In this document: positions 23,759-33,232 of the stretch, piece after piece
Numbering within the stretch: position 1 is the first letter of the stretch
Layout of the letters: the number at the start of each line of letters is the position of its first letter
Origin: Domibacillus antri
Lineage (GTDB): Bacteria > Bacillota > Bacilli > Bacillales > Domibacillaceae
Reading direction: 5' to 3'
Length of the DNA stretch: 38,868 nucleotides
NCBI RefSeq assembly: GCF_001936625.1
Contig: NZ_MSDU01000013.1
Coordinates: 1-38,868, forward strand
The notes under the pieces: generated by a model
The model's database searches: none
Seen by the model: only the letters and a program-made list of their open reading frames with translations
Told to the model about the DNA's origin: nothing
Program-made: the position numbers and the translations under genes

Positions 23759-24182
23759 AAAATAAATGACTGTATGGGCTAATATCGATTTTCATTTCGT
23801 CGAGTTTTTTGCGTAAGAATTTATGATCGCGTTTCGGCGTGGCTATAATATAGCCTCGGATGATCAGATCAACGGAAATACGCCTCGCTTTTTCTTTTAA
23901 CGCCAATTCACCAATCTTACCGGCGATTTTATGACGGGCCACATCGCGGAACAGTTCCGGAACAGGACTGACGAGTTCTTCAAGCATTTCCTTTTCCGGA
24001 GGGCCCCACAATTTTCTTGTTTGATCAACGTAATATTCTTCCCAGTCCATATCCGATTTTCCATCCTGCTTCGGCATTTTCTTCAAAAATTTGCGGAACA
24101 TAAAAAAACCGCCGATCGCAAACAGTGAAACAAGGACTATGGTCCACATGACAATAAAATAAGAAAACCAGCCTTCAAGCAT
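23757..24182 (-). CDS. yneK: DUF2621 membrane protein (YneK-like)
   Basis: A 141-residue protein with one N-terminal membrane helix (about 8–30, FIVMWTIVLVSLFAIGGFFMFRKFL). The soluble part contains MDWEEYYVDQT, KEMLEELVSPVPELFRDVARHKIAGKI and IRGYIIATPKRDHKFLRKKL. This is the DUF2621 family, found in Bacillaceae next to ccdC. Function is unknown. I chose ATG 24182 over TTG 24188 because the AAGGGGGG ribosome-binding site ends against the TTG. Confidence 0.82.
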   Translation of the reverse strand: MLEGWFSYFIVMWTIVLVSLFAIGGFFMFRKFLKKMPKQDGKSDMDWEEYYVDQTRKLWGPPEKEMLEELVSPVPELFRDVARHKIAGKIGELALKEKARRISVDLIIRGYIIATPKRDHKFLRKKLDEMKIDISPYSHLF

Positions 24183-24308
24183 GTTCAACCCCCCTTAAAT
24201 TTATCTTCTATGACTCAATTATAACAAGAAAAGACTGTGCGTTCATCCTTTTCATTTTGTAAACATTTCGTTATGATAAGAACATACATACGAATTGAGG
24301 TGGAGAAA

Positions 24309-25430
24309 ATGAAGTTTATTCATACAGCCGACTGGCATTTGGGCAAAATTGTACATGGTGTTTCAATGGTTGAGGATCAGCGCTTCATCTTGCAAAAATT
24401 AATTCAGCTTATTGACCATGAAAAACCGGATGCACTCGTTATCGCCGGCGATTTATATGATCGATCTGTTCCTCCCGCTTCTGCTGTCCATTTATTAAAT
24501 CAAACTTTATTTACGATTAACGTCGAGATGAAAGTGCCGATCGTGGCTATATCCGGCAATCACGATAGTGCGGAGAGGCTTGCCTTCGGTTCAACCTGGT
24601 TTAGGCAGAGTCAATTTTATCTGGCGGGAAAACTTGAAAAAGAAATGTTTTGTCCAATTATTGAAGGGGTTCATTTTCATTGTCTTCCTTATGCAGAACC
24701 AGGTGTTGTCAGGCACATTTATGAGGATGATACGATTTACTCTCATCATGATGCGATGAAAGTATTGACCGGCCGCCTAAGTGAACAAATGGACCCGGAA
24801 GGCATTCATATTGCAGTAGGTCATTCGTTTGTGACTGGGGGAGAAACAAGTGATTCAGAACGAATTTTGTCTGTTGGTGCAGCGGGCAATGTGGGAGCGG
24901 AATTGTTCACACCTTTTCACTATACAGCCCTTGGTCACCTTCATAATCCAAATGCGATTCGTCATGAAAAAGTGCAGTATGCGGGTTCACTGCTCAAATA
25001 TTCTTTTTCGGAAGCCTCTCATACAAAAAGTGTTTCGGTTGTAAACGTGGACGAAAAGGGTCACCTGGATATAAAAAGGGAACCGTTGCCCCCAATTCGC
25101 GATATGAAAGAAATAAAAGGCTTTTTTGATGAAATTATGGAAATAAATGAAACGGACGATTACATAAAAGTAATCCTTCAGGATGAAGGGGCATTACTTG
25201 ATCCGATGGCAAAATTGAAAGGGAAGTTTCCGAATATTCTCCACCTCGAACGGGCAGCAGCTAAAGGAGGTTCCGCTATTCCTGCAACTGAGGAACGGAA
25301 ACAAAAAAATGAACTGGAGTTGTTCGGCGAGTTTTATGAAGCCATGACCGGTCTAGGATTTTCGGAAGAAAAAGAAGCGTATATGGCAAGTGTCATGGAG
25401 GATGTAAAAAAAGGAAGTGATCATGAATGA
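24309..25430 (+). CDS. sbcD: SbcD, exonuclease subunit (Mre11 family)
   Basis: The nuclease subunit of SbcCD, which cuts DNA hairpins and protein-blocked ends. It has 373 residues. The metallophosphoesterase motifs are all present: Asp8 and His10 (TADWHLG), Asp48 (AGDLYDR), Asn84-His85-Asp86 (SGNHD), then VGHSF and LGHLH. A C-terminal capping domain follows. I chose ATG 24309 (MKFIHTADWH) with GAGGTGGAG upstream; an in-frame extension to 24237 adds non-homologous residues. It overlaps sbcC by four bases (ATGA), so the two are translated together. Confidence 0.97.
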   Translation: MKFIHTADWHLGKIVHGVSMVEDQRFILQKLIQLIDHEKPDALVIAGDLYDRSVPPASAVHLLNQTLFTINVEMKVPIVAISGNHDSAERLAFGSTWFRQSQFYLAGKLEKEMFCPIIEGVHFHCLPYAEPGVVRHIYEDDTIYSHHDAMKVLTGRLSEQMDPEGIHIAVGHSFVTGGETSDSERILSVGAAGNVGAELFTPFHYTALGHLHNPNAIRHEKVQYAGSLLKYSFSEASHTKSVSVVNVDEKGHLDIKREPLPPIRDMKEIKGFFDEIMEINETDDYIKVILQDEGALLDPMAKLKGKFPNILHLERAAAKGGSAIPATEERKQKNELELFGEFYEAMTGLGFSEEKEAYMASVMEDVKKGSDHE

Positions 25431-28400
25431 AGCCCGTCAAGTTAACGATGACAGCATTCGGTCCGTATGCAGGCCGTCAGGTTATTGATTTTTCATTGCT
25501 GGAAAACCGGAAGATGTTTGTCATTTCCGGAAAAACGGGTTCCGGTAAAACAACGATATTTGATGCGATCAGCTTTGCCATCTACGGGAAGCCCAGCGGT
25601 GATAACCGGAGCGCCGGGGAAATGAGAAGCCAGTTCGCCGATCCGAAACTTCTGACGGAAGTTGAACTGTTGTTTGAGTTAAAAGGGCGGCAATATGTGA
25701 TCCGCCGTACGCCGCTGCAGGAAAAAAAGAAGGCGCGCGGAAACGGAACAACGACTGCGCCTGCAACGGCGGAACTGCATCAGTTGTCGGATGACGGAAA
25801 ACGCGTTCTTCTCTCGGCTAATGTCCGCGATACGGATGAAAAGATGACAGAATTAATTGGTCTTGAAGCAAATCAATTCCGGCAAATTTTAATGATACCA
25901 CAGGGAGAATTTCAAAAGCTGCTGATAGCAAGCAGTCAAGATAAAGAGAAAATTTTACAAAAATTGTTCCAGACTGTTTATTATAAGCAGGTGGAAGAGC
26001 GCTTAGAAGTGAAGGCGGATGAATTGAAAAAGGAGGCTGGAAAAACCGCAGATCAGCAAGTGACGCTGTTAAAAAGTCTCCCTGCTTATTCCGATCAAAT
26101 GACCCTTTTGCTCAAGCAGAATGATATTCAGAAAGAAGCCGTCCTCAGTCAACTGGAAATCGATCTTTCGCAAATGAACGAAGCGCATTCTGTTATGAAA
26201 GAGGCCATTACCAGTCTCGGCAAGAAACGTGATGGACTGGTTGCTGCCCGCGAACGGAGTATCGCACTGAACGAACAATTTGACCGGCTGGAGAAGTTAC
26301 TTGAAGCGAAAAAACAACTGGATGACCAGCTGGTAAACATCCAGCAAATAAAAGTGAATATGGAGCTTGCCGAAAAGGCTGAAAAGCTGCTTCCGTATGA
26401 AGACGTTGTCCATAAAGCGAAAAAAGCAGCTGAATCAGTGCTTGAACGGAAACAAGAAGCAGTTAACAATGAACAAATGACACGCGCTCGCTTTGAACAG
26501 GCAGACAAAGCGTTTAAACGGGAACAAAACCGCCGGCAAGAACGGGAAGAAGCCGAACGCCGCTATCAACAATTAGAAGCGATGAAAGATGCTGTATATA
26601 TATTTAGTGAAGCGGTACAAAACGAACGAACGAATCGTGAAAAACTTGAAAAAACAAAAGTACATGGAATAAAGCTTCAAGAAGCACTTGAAGTGCTTGA
26701 AAAGGAATTGCTTCGCTTGGAAACGATGCTGGAACCGCTTCAAGATGCAGGAGAGCGGTTGATTAAAGCGGATCATCTGGTCGAAAAAATGACGCAGCAG
26801 CTTGAGCAGCAAAATGAATGGATTCGTATCGAAAAACATCTTAAGCAGCTGGAGGAAGAGGAAAAAAAAGCAGCCCAGGCTTGTAAAGAAGCGGAAAAGC
26901 AATGGTCTATTGCGTTGACTAAAGTGCATGATATACGTCAAGCGCTGCACCGTGAACAGGCGGCGCTGCTGGCATCTCACTTAACAAAAGGCGAGCCGTG
27001 TGCTGTATGCGGATCTATTCATCATCCAAATCCGGCGGTTTACACAGAGGTGCATGTCAATCTGGATGTATTGGAGCAATCAGAACAACGGGCAGCTTCC
27101 TTCGAACAAAAACTGCGTGATGCTGAATACGAAAAGTCCTCGATCCAATTAAAAATTCAAGCAGCGAAAACAGATATTCAAAAAATAAAAGCAGGTTTGC
27201 CGGAAGATCAAACGATTTTCGACCTGGAAGAAATATTGGAGGGAGCAAAGAAACAGCGCGCAACAGCAGAGGAAGATCAGATTAAGAAACAGCAGTGGAC
27301 AGACGAGCTTCAAGATAAAAAGATGGAAAAAGAAAAAATTTTAAAACAAATCGAACAAAATCGCCAAGCGGAGGCGAACGAAAGCGGAGCGCATATCGAA
27401 GCAAAAAGTATTCTTGCCCAAATGGAGAAAACAATACCCGAATCGATGCGTGATACAGCTGTTTTTACTAAATCGTTTCATGAAGCGAAGCGGCAAAAGG
27501 AAGAAAACGAACGGCTGTTCAATGAAACACAATCCGCATTCCACGAATCGCACGCTGCTCTACAATCAGCGATGGTTATCCTAAAAGAAAGAGATCAGGC
27601 AGTCATGGGATCGAACGAAACGTTTAACGATGCCGTTTCGTCCTTTACCCAAAAGCTTGAATCGTTTGGATTTTTGAATCGGGATATGTTTGAAGAAGCG
27701 AAACGGTTCGTTCAAGATCTTTCACAAATGAAGGAGTCCGCCGAACGTTATGATGAAGAACAGCGGACGGTTCAAATGCGGATCGACGAACTGCAAAAAG
27801 TGACAGAAGGACTTGAGCGTGTGGACATCACTGAACTGGACAGCCGGATTCAGTCGTTAAATGAGGAGATAGCTGAATGGACGAATAAGGCGGGGGCGCT
27901 GGCTGCACAAGTAAAAGAATCGATCCGCCTGCGGGAAGCTGTGGACCGTTTATCGGAGCAAATGTCCCTTGTGGAAGAGGAATATCGTCTTGCCGGACAC
28001 TTATATGATATTGCCCACGGAAAAAATGACTTAAAAGTGACGTTTGAACGGTATGTGCTGGCGTCTTTTCTGGAAGATATTTTGGCAGCGGCGAATACAC
28101 GTCTTGCCAATATGACAAACGGGCGTTTTACTCTTGAACGCCAGACAGCGAGGGCAAAAGGAAACGCACAAAGCGGACTTGAGTTATTGGCATTTGATCA
28201 ATATACTGGGCAAAGCCGTCACGTGAAAACCTTATCAGGGGGCGAGAGTTTTAAAGCAGCGCTGTCACTTGCTTTAGGACTTGCAGAAGTCGTACAAAAT
28301 TATGCAGGCGGAGTATCGCTGGAGACGATGTTTGTAGATGAAGGCTTTGGGACGCTGGACCCGGAATCGCTGGATCAAGCCATTGAAACTTTAATGGATA

Positions 28401-28534
28401 TTCAATCCGACGGGCGTCTCGTGGGAATTATTTCCCATGTCCCGGAATTAAAAGAGCGGATTGATGCGCGTTTGGAAGTAAAACAATCGGATGCAGGGAG
28501 CCGGGCAGCGTTCGTATTTTCAGGTGATTATTAA
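25427..28534 (+). CDS. sbcC: SbcC, exonuclease ATPase subunit (Rad50 family)
   Basis: The SMC-like ATPase of SbcCD, 1035 residues. Walker A GKTGSGKT lies at about 35–42. Two long coiled coils flank the zinc-hook Cys525-x-x-Cys528 (EPCAVCGS). The C-terminal half has the ABC signature LSGGESF (about residue 935) and Walker B MFVDEGFGTLD (about 970). All functional motifs are intact and the length is normal. It overlaps sbcD and is followed by about 100 bp before the SCO gene. Confidence 0.97.
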   Translation: MKPVKLTMTAFGPYAGRQVIDFSLLENRKMFVISGKTGSGKTTIFDAISFAIYGKPSGDNRSAGEMRSQFADPKLLTEVELLFELKGRQYVIRRTPLQEKKKARGNGTTTAPATAELHQLSDDGKRVLLSANVRDTDEKMTELIGLEANQFRQILMIPQGEFQKLLIASSQDKEKILQKLFQTVYYKQVEERLEVKADELKKEAGKTADQQVTLLKSLPAYSDQMTLLLKQNDIQKEAVLSQLEIDLSQMNEAHSVMKEAITSLGKKRDGLVAARERSIALNEQFDRLEKLLEAKKQLDDQLVNIQQIKVNMELAEKAEKLLPYEDVVHKAKKAAESVLERKQEAVNNEQMTRARFEQADKAFKREQNRRQEREEAERRYQQLEAMKDAVYIFSEAVQNERTNREKLEKTKVHGIKLQEALEVLEKELLRLETMLEPLQDAGERLIKADHLVEKMTQQLEQQNEWIRIEKHLKQLEEEEKKAAQACKEAEKQWSIALTKVHDIRQALHREQAALLASHLTKGEPCAVCGSIHHPNPAVYTEVHVNLDVLEQSEQRAASFEQKLRDAEYEKSSIQLKIQAAKTDIQKIKAGLPEDQTIFDLEEILEGAKKQRATAEEDQIKKQQWTDELQDKKMEKEKILKQIEQNRQAEANESGAHIEAKSILAQMEKTIPESMRDTAVFTKSFHEAKRQKEENERLFNETQSAFHESHAALQSAMVILKERDQAVMGSNETFNDAVSSFTQKLESFGFLNRDMFEEAKRFVQDLSQMKESAERYDEEQRTVQMRIDELQKVTEGLERVDITELDSRIQSLNEEIAEWTNKAGALAAQVKESIRLREAVDRLSEQMSLVEEEYRLAGHLYDIAHGKNDLKVTFERYVLASFLEDILAAANTRLANMTNGRFTLERQTARAKGNAQSGLELLAFDQYTGQSRHVKTLSGGESFKAALSLALGLAEVVQNYAGGVSLETMFVDEGFGTLDPESLDQAIETLMDIQSDGRLVGIISHVPELKERIDARLEVKQSDAGSRAAFVFSGDY

Positions 28535-28636
28535 AAATCGTTCATAAATTCTTCACGAGAATGTACAGTTCGGAATTGAGAAAAGTGCCGGATTCCTCTA
28601 GGATAAGAATATAAAAGCCGCTTGGAGGGAATTTTT

Positions 28637-29224
28637 TTGAAATTATTTCGTTATATGACGCTGGCAGCAGTCATCATGATTTTGTTATCTGCATGCAGCA
28701 GCAGTGAATTTCAAGGCAATATGGAAGTGGAAGTAAATGATTTTACAAATGTGAATCAGGATGGGAAAGAAGTGAGTTTGTCGGATTTGAAAGGGAATGT
28801 ATGGATTGCGAATTTCATATTTACAAACTGTACAACGGTTTGTCCTCCGATGACCCGAAATATGAGTGAACTGCAGGACTTATTGAATGAAGAAGGCATA
28901 AAGAATTATCGTATTGTGTCCTTCAGTGTTGATCCGGCTCGGGATACACCGGACGCATTGAAAAAATACATTTCTCACTATGAAGCAGATGAATCAAATT
29001 GGGATTTATTGACCGGCTATGATAGTGATTACATTCGGGATTTCGCGGAAGAAAGTTTTCAAACGCTTGCTATTCCAGATCCAAATTCTGACCAATTTAT
29101 GCACGGGACGAGCTTTTATCTAATTAATAAAGAAGGCATAGTCGTGAAAAGCTATGACGGAAATATCGATGTGCCATTCGACGAAATTGTGCTGGATGTG
29201 AAACAATTAACGGAACAATCCTAA
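28637..29224 (+). CDS. ypmQ: SCO1/SenC-type lipoprotein (copper chaperone)
   Basis: A membrane-anchored thioredoxin-fold protein that helps load copper into cytochrome c oxidase (CuA site). It has 195 residues. A lipoprotein signal ends at LSAC with Cys20. The SCO metal ligands are Cys65 and Cys69 (FTNCTTVCPPM) and His156 (FMHGTSFYL). The TTG start at 28637 is chosen because GGAGGG lies six bases upstream and no ATG gives a complete signal peptide. Monocistronic, with a terminator just after the stop. B. subtilis YpmQ is the counterpart. Confidence 0.92.
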   Translation: MKLFRYMTLAAVIMILLSACSSSEFQGNMEVEVNDFTNVNQDGKEVSLSDLKGNVWIANFIFTNCTTVCPPMTRNMSELQDLLNEEGIKNYRIVSFSVDPARDTPDALKKYISHYEADESNWDLLTGYDSDYIRDFAEESFQTLAIPDPNSDQFMHGTSFYLINKEGIVVKSYDGNIDVPFDEIVLDVKQLTEQS

Positions 29225-29227
29225 ATG

Positions 29228-29257
29228 ATAAGCCCCGATAAATTAGTCGGGGCTTAT
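29228..29257 (+). terminator. Terminator after the SCO gene
   Basis: An 11-bp perfect stem (ATAAGCCCCGA with TCGGGGCTTAT), 8-base loop. The tail (GTTGAAT) has few T, so strength is uncertain. Confidence 0.7.
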
Positions 29258-29332
29258 GTTGAATATATCAACACAATTAAAAAACAAGACTTGACTTTTC
29301 GGAAATTTACAAAAAAAATAATAAATTTTCAG

Positions 29333-29361
29333 TTGCGAAAATTTGGATGTTTGTGTAAGAT
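29333..29361 (+). promoter_or_regulatory. Predicted promoter of the zinc-ribbon gene
   Basis: -35 TTGCGA, 17-bp spacer, -10 TAAGAT, ending near 29361, about 45 bp before the start codon. Confidence 0.4.
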
Positions 29362-29404
29362 AAAAGTACAGATTTTTTCTGAAAATTCAATAAGGGGTGA
29401 TTGT

Positions 29405-29584
29405 ATGAACTATGGATTCTACAAATTTGGGTCTACGAACAGTGTAAAGTGTGAATGCGGCTGGGAAGGACAGCGTGCAGAACTGAGACGGGCGGTAGTT
29501 GTGCTCGAACAGACAAAGTGCGGCTCCATTTTTGATGCCGAGGATGTTTATATTTGCCCAAACTGTGATTCAAGAAAGTATTAA
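29405..29584 (+). CDS. Small zinc-ribbon-like protein
   Basis: A 59-residue protein with two cysteine pairs, CECGW near residues 16–20 and CPNC near 51–54, fitting a small zinc ribbon. The middle is helical (GQRAELRRAVVVLEQ). ATG chosen after AAGGGGTG. Function is unknown; small zinc ribbons of this kind may bind nucleic acid or protein. It lies alone between two terminators. Confidence 0.7.
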   Translation: MNYGFYKFGSTNSVKCECGWEGQRAELRRAVVVLEQTKCGSIFDAEDVYICPNCDSRKY

Positions 29585-29675
29585 TCCCTCCCTAATCGTT
29601 TTGTCCTTCGACTTTCACTCACTTTCCAAATGACGACTTCTGCGACAGCCAGCAGCCAATTACCATCATGTTTAG

Positions 29676-29706
29676 AAGCGGGATCTTTTTTTAAGATCCC
29701 GCTTTT
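29676..29706. terminator. Terminator upstream of adeR
   Basis: A 12-bp perfect stem (AAGCGGGATCTT with AAGATCCCGCTT) around a T-only loop, then TTTT. It ends the zinc-ribbon transcript; about 70 bp remain before adeR. Confidence 0.85.
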
Positions 29707-29774
29707 CCAATTCTTTTTACAACATGCACTCCGCCGATTATAATAAAGATATTCAATAGCAGCGGAGGAATAAA

Positions 29775-31001
29775 ATGTCAAACGAAGGCAACCATTATTT
29801 TGCGCATGAATATGAATCAATTGAAATGCTGGCGGATCGCATTAGTGACGCGCTTCATTGTCCTATTACAATTGAAGATGCCAACCACCAGATCATTGCA
29901 TACAGCCGGCATGAAGGGGAAATTGATCCGGTTCGGATAGCGACGATTATGCGCCGTCGTGTTCCGGAACATGTGATAAACAGTTTATGGAGGAGCGGTG
30001 CGATTCCGAAATTATTTGAAACGGAAGAACCGGTCATTATCCCGGCAATTGATCAGGTGGAGCTCGGTGAACGGGTTGCGATCTCGGTTAGAAAACAAGA
30101 AAAAGTGATCGGTTTTATTTGGGCACAGTCCAAAGCCCACTTTACAGATGAACAAATGATCATCTTAAAAGAAGCGGCAAAAGCGGTAAAGAATCAGCTC
30201 CTGCAGCATGAAAAACGAAAACGGGCTGCAGAAGAAAGTCACCAGGAGTTTTTATGGAAGCTTCTTACAGGTCATTTTAACGGGCGGAATGAAATTGATC
30301 AGGCGAACAAAAATTACGGACTTTCATTATCAGGTGAACTGATGGCTGTTATTTTTGACTTTGGGCGGACAATAGACCGGACGCTGGAGCGGCAAATTGA
30401 TTATCTCGTTGAAACGCTTCAGCAAGTAACCTGTATAGCAAGAACATATGATGGAGAACAGCTTGTTTTGCTTATTCGATTTGCTGAAAAGGGGAAGACA
30501 GATACTATCAATCATTATATAAATGATTTTACAGCAAAAGCGGCAGAGCGGCTTCAAGTTCATCCGGCGGGAGCGGGAGGCAGCATTGTGAAAAATCCCC
30601 TTTATGTTCAGACAAGTTATCAGGAAGCGCTCTATGTATTACGAATGAAGCGCCTGTTTGTCAACATTAGAATGCCGCATTGTTATGAAAACATAGGCAT
30701 TTTTCAGTCGATCGATGAGTTTCGGACAGTCCGAAATGGAAAACGGAATCGCGTTTTGGAAGAATTGAAGGAATATGACCGTACTCACAACACCAATATG
30801 CTGGAAACGGTGTTTACTTTTTTGGTTCATGACGGCAATATAAATGAAGCGGCAGCTGTGCTGCATGTCCATCCGAACACGCTTGCCTACCGCCTGAAGC
30901 GTATGGCGGAAATTACAGGGGTGAATTTAAAAGATATGAATGAAAAAACGCTGCTCTATATTGATTTATTAATTTTGCAATTAGATGATTCACTTTTGTG
31001 A
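29775..31001 (+). CDS. adeR: PucR/CdaR-family activator, probably AdeR
   Basis: A 408-residue regulator. The N-terminal sensor part is GAF-like (about 15–155, including IEDANHQIIAYS and VISVRKQEKVIGFIWAQSK). A GGDEF-like linker region (about 165–300) follows, then the PucR-type C-terminal helix-turn-helix (GNINEAAAVLHVHPNTLAYRLKRMAEITG, about 355–385). It lies directly upstream of ald in the same direction, as AdeR does in B. subtilis, where it activates alanine dehydrogenase in response to alanine. GGAGGA precedes the ATG. Confidence 0.88.
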   Translation: MSNEGNHYFAHEYESIEMLADRISDALHCPITIEDANHQIIAYSRHEGEIDPVRIATIMRRRVPEHVINSLWRSGAIPKLFETEEPVIIPAIDQVELGERVAISVRKQEKVIGFIWAQSKAHFTDEQMIILKEAAKAVKNQLLQHEKRKRAAEESHQEFLWKLLTGHFNGRNEIDQANKNYGLSLSGELMAVIFDFGRTIDRTLERQIDYLVETLQQVTCIARTYDGEQLVLLIRFAEKGKTDTINHYINDFTAKAAERLQVHPAGAGGSIVKNPLYVQTSYQEALYVLRMKRLFVNIRMPHCYENIGIFQSIDEFRTVRNGKRNRVLEELKEYDRTHNTNMLETVFTFLVHDGNINEAAAVLHVHPNTLAYRLKRMAEITGVNLKDMNEKTLLYIDLLILQLDDSLL

Positions 31002-31109
31002 AAATTAACAAAAAATGCTCCTTCGATTTTTTATTTGACCTGATGAACTTGACGCAAATTTGTCATAATATGAGGATAAGACAAATAAGAATCAGGGAGA
31101 TGAATTAAA

Positions 31110-32222
31110 ATGATTATTGGCGTACCAACTGAAATTAAAAATAACGAAAACCGTGTAGCCATCACACCTGCGGGGGTCCTTTCATTCGTAAAAGAAGGGC
31201 ATCAGGTTCTGGTGCAAAGCGGCGCCGGTGTTGGAAGCGGTTTCTCTGATGATGAATATAAAAAGACCGGTGCAGAAATTTTGGATGACGCCGCTGATGT
31301 TTGGAGCCGCGCGGAAATGGTCATGAAAGTAAAAGAACCACTTCCGGCGGAATATGGCTATTTTCGTAAAGAGCTGATTTTATTTACATATTTACACCTG
31401 GCTGCTGAACCGGCGCTGACGAAAGCACTTGTTGAAGAGAAATTGACCGGCATCGCTTATGAAACAGTTAGTGTAAACCGCACACTGCCGCTTTTAGCAC
31501 CGATGAGTGAAGTAGCAGGCCGTATGGCGGCACAAATTGGAGCCCATTTTTTGGAGAAGCAGGAAGGCGGCAAAGGAGTTTTGCTCGGCGGGGTGCCGGG
31601 TGTGAAAAAAAGTAAAGTCACGGTCATAGGTGGAGGAATGGTTGGCATGAATGCGGCAAAAATTGCTGTCGGCCTTGGAGCGGACGTGACCATTATTGAT
31701 TTAAATGCCGATCGTCTCCGCCAGCTGGAAGATGTATTTGGTTCTTCCATTCAAACGCTTATTTCGAATCCACTTAATATAGCCGAATCAGTGAAAGAGT
31801 CTGATTTAGTCATTGGTGCTGTGTTAATTCCTGGAGCTAAAGCGCCAAAACTTGTCACGGAAGAAATGGTAAAATCGATGTCCAACGGATCGGTTATTGT
31901 GGATGTAGCCGTTGATCAGGGAGGTATTTTTAAAACGGTGGACCGAATCACAACCCATGAAAATCCAACGTACGTGAAGCATGGAGTTGTTCATTATGCA
32001 GTGGCCAATATGCCGGGCGCTGTACCCCGCACTTCAACCACCGCTTTAACAAATGTGACCATCCCGTATGCCTTAAATATTGCCGGCAAAGGATTAAAAA
32101 GGGCTGTTTCTGAAACTGCAGCACTTAAACACGGGATTAACACACTAAACGGGTTCGTCACGTATGAGGCAGTTGCACGCGATCTTGGATATGAATACAA
32201 ACCTGTGGAAGAATTGTTATAA
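31110..32222 (+). CDS. ald: Alanine dehydrogenase
   Basis: NAD-dependent oxidative deamination of L-alanine to pyruvate and ammonia; needed for alanine use as a carbon source and for normal sporulation. The 370-residue length is standard. Substrate and catalytic residues are visible: Arg15 (NRVAITP), Lys75 (MKVKEP), His96 (TYLHLA) and an Asp near 270 (VDVAVDQGG). The Rossmann motif [12 protein letters not shown] lies near 171–182. CAGGGAGATG precedes the ATG. Probably controlled by the AdeR gene just upstream. Confidence 0.98.
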   Translation: MIIGVPTEIKNNENRVAITPAGVLSFVKEGHQVLVQSGAGVGSGFSDDEYKKTGAEILDDAADVWSRAEMVMKVKEPLPAEYGYFRKELILFTYLHLAAEPALTKALVEEKLTGIAYETVSVNRTLPLLAPMSEVAGRMAAQIGAHFLEKQEGGKGVLLGGVPGVKKSKVTVIGGGMVGMNAAKIAVGLGADVTIIDLNADRLRQLEDVFGSSIQTLISNPLNIAESVKESDLVIGAVLIPGAKAPKLVTEEMVKSMSNGSVIVDVAVDQGGIFKTVDRITTHENPTYVKHGVVHYAVANMPGAVPRTSTTALTNVTIPYALNIAGKGLKRAVSETAALKHGINTLNGFVTYEAVARDLGYEYKPVEELL

Positions 32223-32401
32223 TTCACAATGGAGTTGTCTAATCAGTGCAGAGGGAAGGAAGGATTCCGTACCATTTAGGCCGATTTTTCGATCGTACAG
32301 CCGGATTCTACCACTCATCAAGGCCGAATTCAATAACAATCTAGGCAAAAGAGCAAGAAAACCAAGTCAAAATCAGAAAATCAGGCTATAGGAATGAGGA
32401 A

Positions 32402-32441
32402 GGGGGGTGTCTCAATCAATGGTGACACCCCCCGTTTTTTT
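32402..32441 (+). terminator. Terminator downstream of ald
   Basis: A perfect 10-bp GC-rich stem (GGGGGGTGTC with GACACCCCCC) and seven T. It lies 180 bp past the ald stop; the space between holds no gene I can recognise. Confidence 0.9.
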
Positions 32442-32467
32442 AGAAGTTCAAACTCGTCATCCTACAA

Positions 32468-33167
32468 TCATTTATTATACTCATTTATTTCTTTTTTTAT
32501 GGAATCCGGTGTGCCGATGATGATCTTGGGCGTTTTCGCCGGATCAATCCATTTCATGACGGTTTTCAAGTTTGCTTCGCTTAATGCAAGGCAGCCTGCT
32601 GTCGGGGTGGAACTATTTCGCCATAGGTGAATGAAAATCGCACTGCCTTTATTTTGGATAATTGGATTTTCATTGTATCGAATAATAATAGCATGTTTGT
32701 AAATCACATGTTTCAGCCGCTCAAATGATTTCCATTTTTTGTTTGGATTTCTGTTGTAATACACCCACTTGTTATAGTCAGGTGAAGTAACATCGTCAAT
32801 CCAATAATGGTTTTTGTGCGAAACCGTATATTTTGATTTTACACCTGGTGGTTTAGCCGCGGTTCCGAACATATTGCCGATTGGATAAATACCGGCTGGT
32901 GTCGCGCCATCTCCTTCTTTCTTTGTGAAAGACAGACCGCTTTTCCCGGTAACAGCAGGGAAAGATTGCTTAAGCACCCATTTGGAGCCGGACTTTTCAT
33001 ATAATTTTAATGGATTTTGTGCTTCCTTCCGTAATAAGTACCTGCTTACTGTCGGTTATAGATGAGAGGGAAGCAGCATATGGATCAGTGGCGGCTTTTG
33101 GCATTTGCGGCAGTATACTTCCTATAAGAAGCATAACAGCTGAACAGGCGGCTAATATATAGCGCAT
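32468..33167 (-). pseudogene. Secreted L,D-transpeptidase (YkuD-like), frameshifted
   Basis: Two frames together give a complete secreted L,D-transpeptidase, an enzyme that makes 3-3 cross-links in peptidoglycan. The first frame starts at ATG 33167 with a signal peptide (MRYILAACSAVMLLIGSILP) and runs to a TGA just after an AAAA run (33005–33008 on +). Removing one A joins it to YEKSGSKWVLKQSF and the downstream domain. The catalytic motif is intact: IFIHLWRN…TAGCLAL, with the nucleophile Cys. GTG 32977 could start the catalytic part alone, but without a signal peptide. A homopolymer sequencing error is a real alternative to a true mutation. Confidence 0.75.
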
Positions 33168-33232
33168 TTCATAAAATTCTCCCTTCTTTTTGAATAAAAA
33201 AGCAGACGGACTATTCCGTCTGCTCCGTATAT

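Noticed and set aside
25430-25450. AAGCCCGTCAA at the sbcC start as another copy of the attR-side repeat
   Set aside because: The match stops after about 11 bases and lies in host coding sequence; chance.
32164-32391. Plus-strand frame of 75 codons overlapping the end of ald
   Set aside because: It overlaps ald in another frame and shows no coding features.
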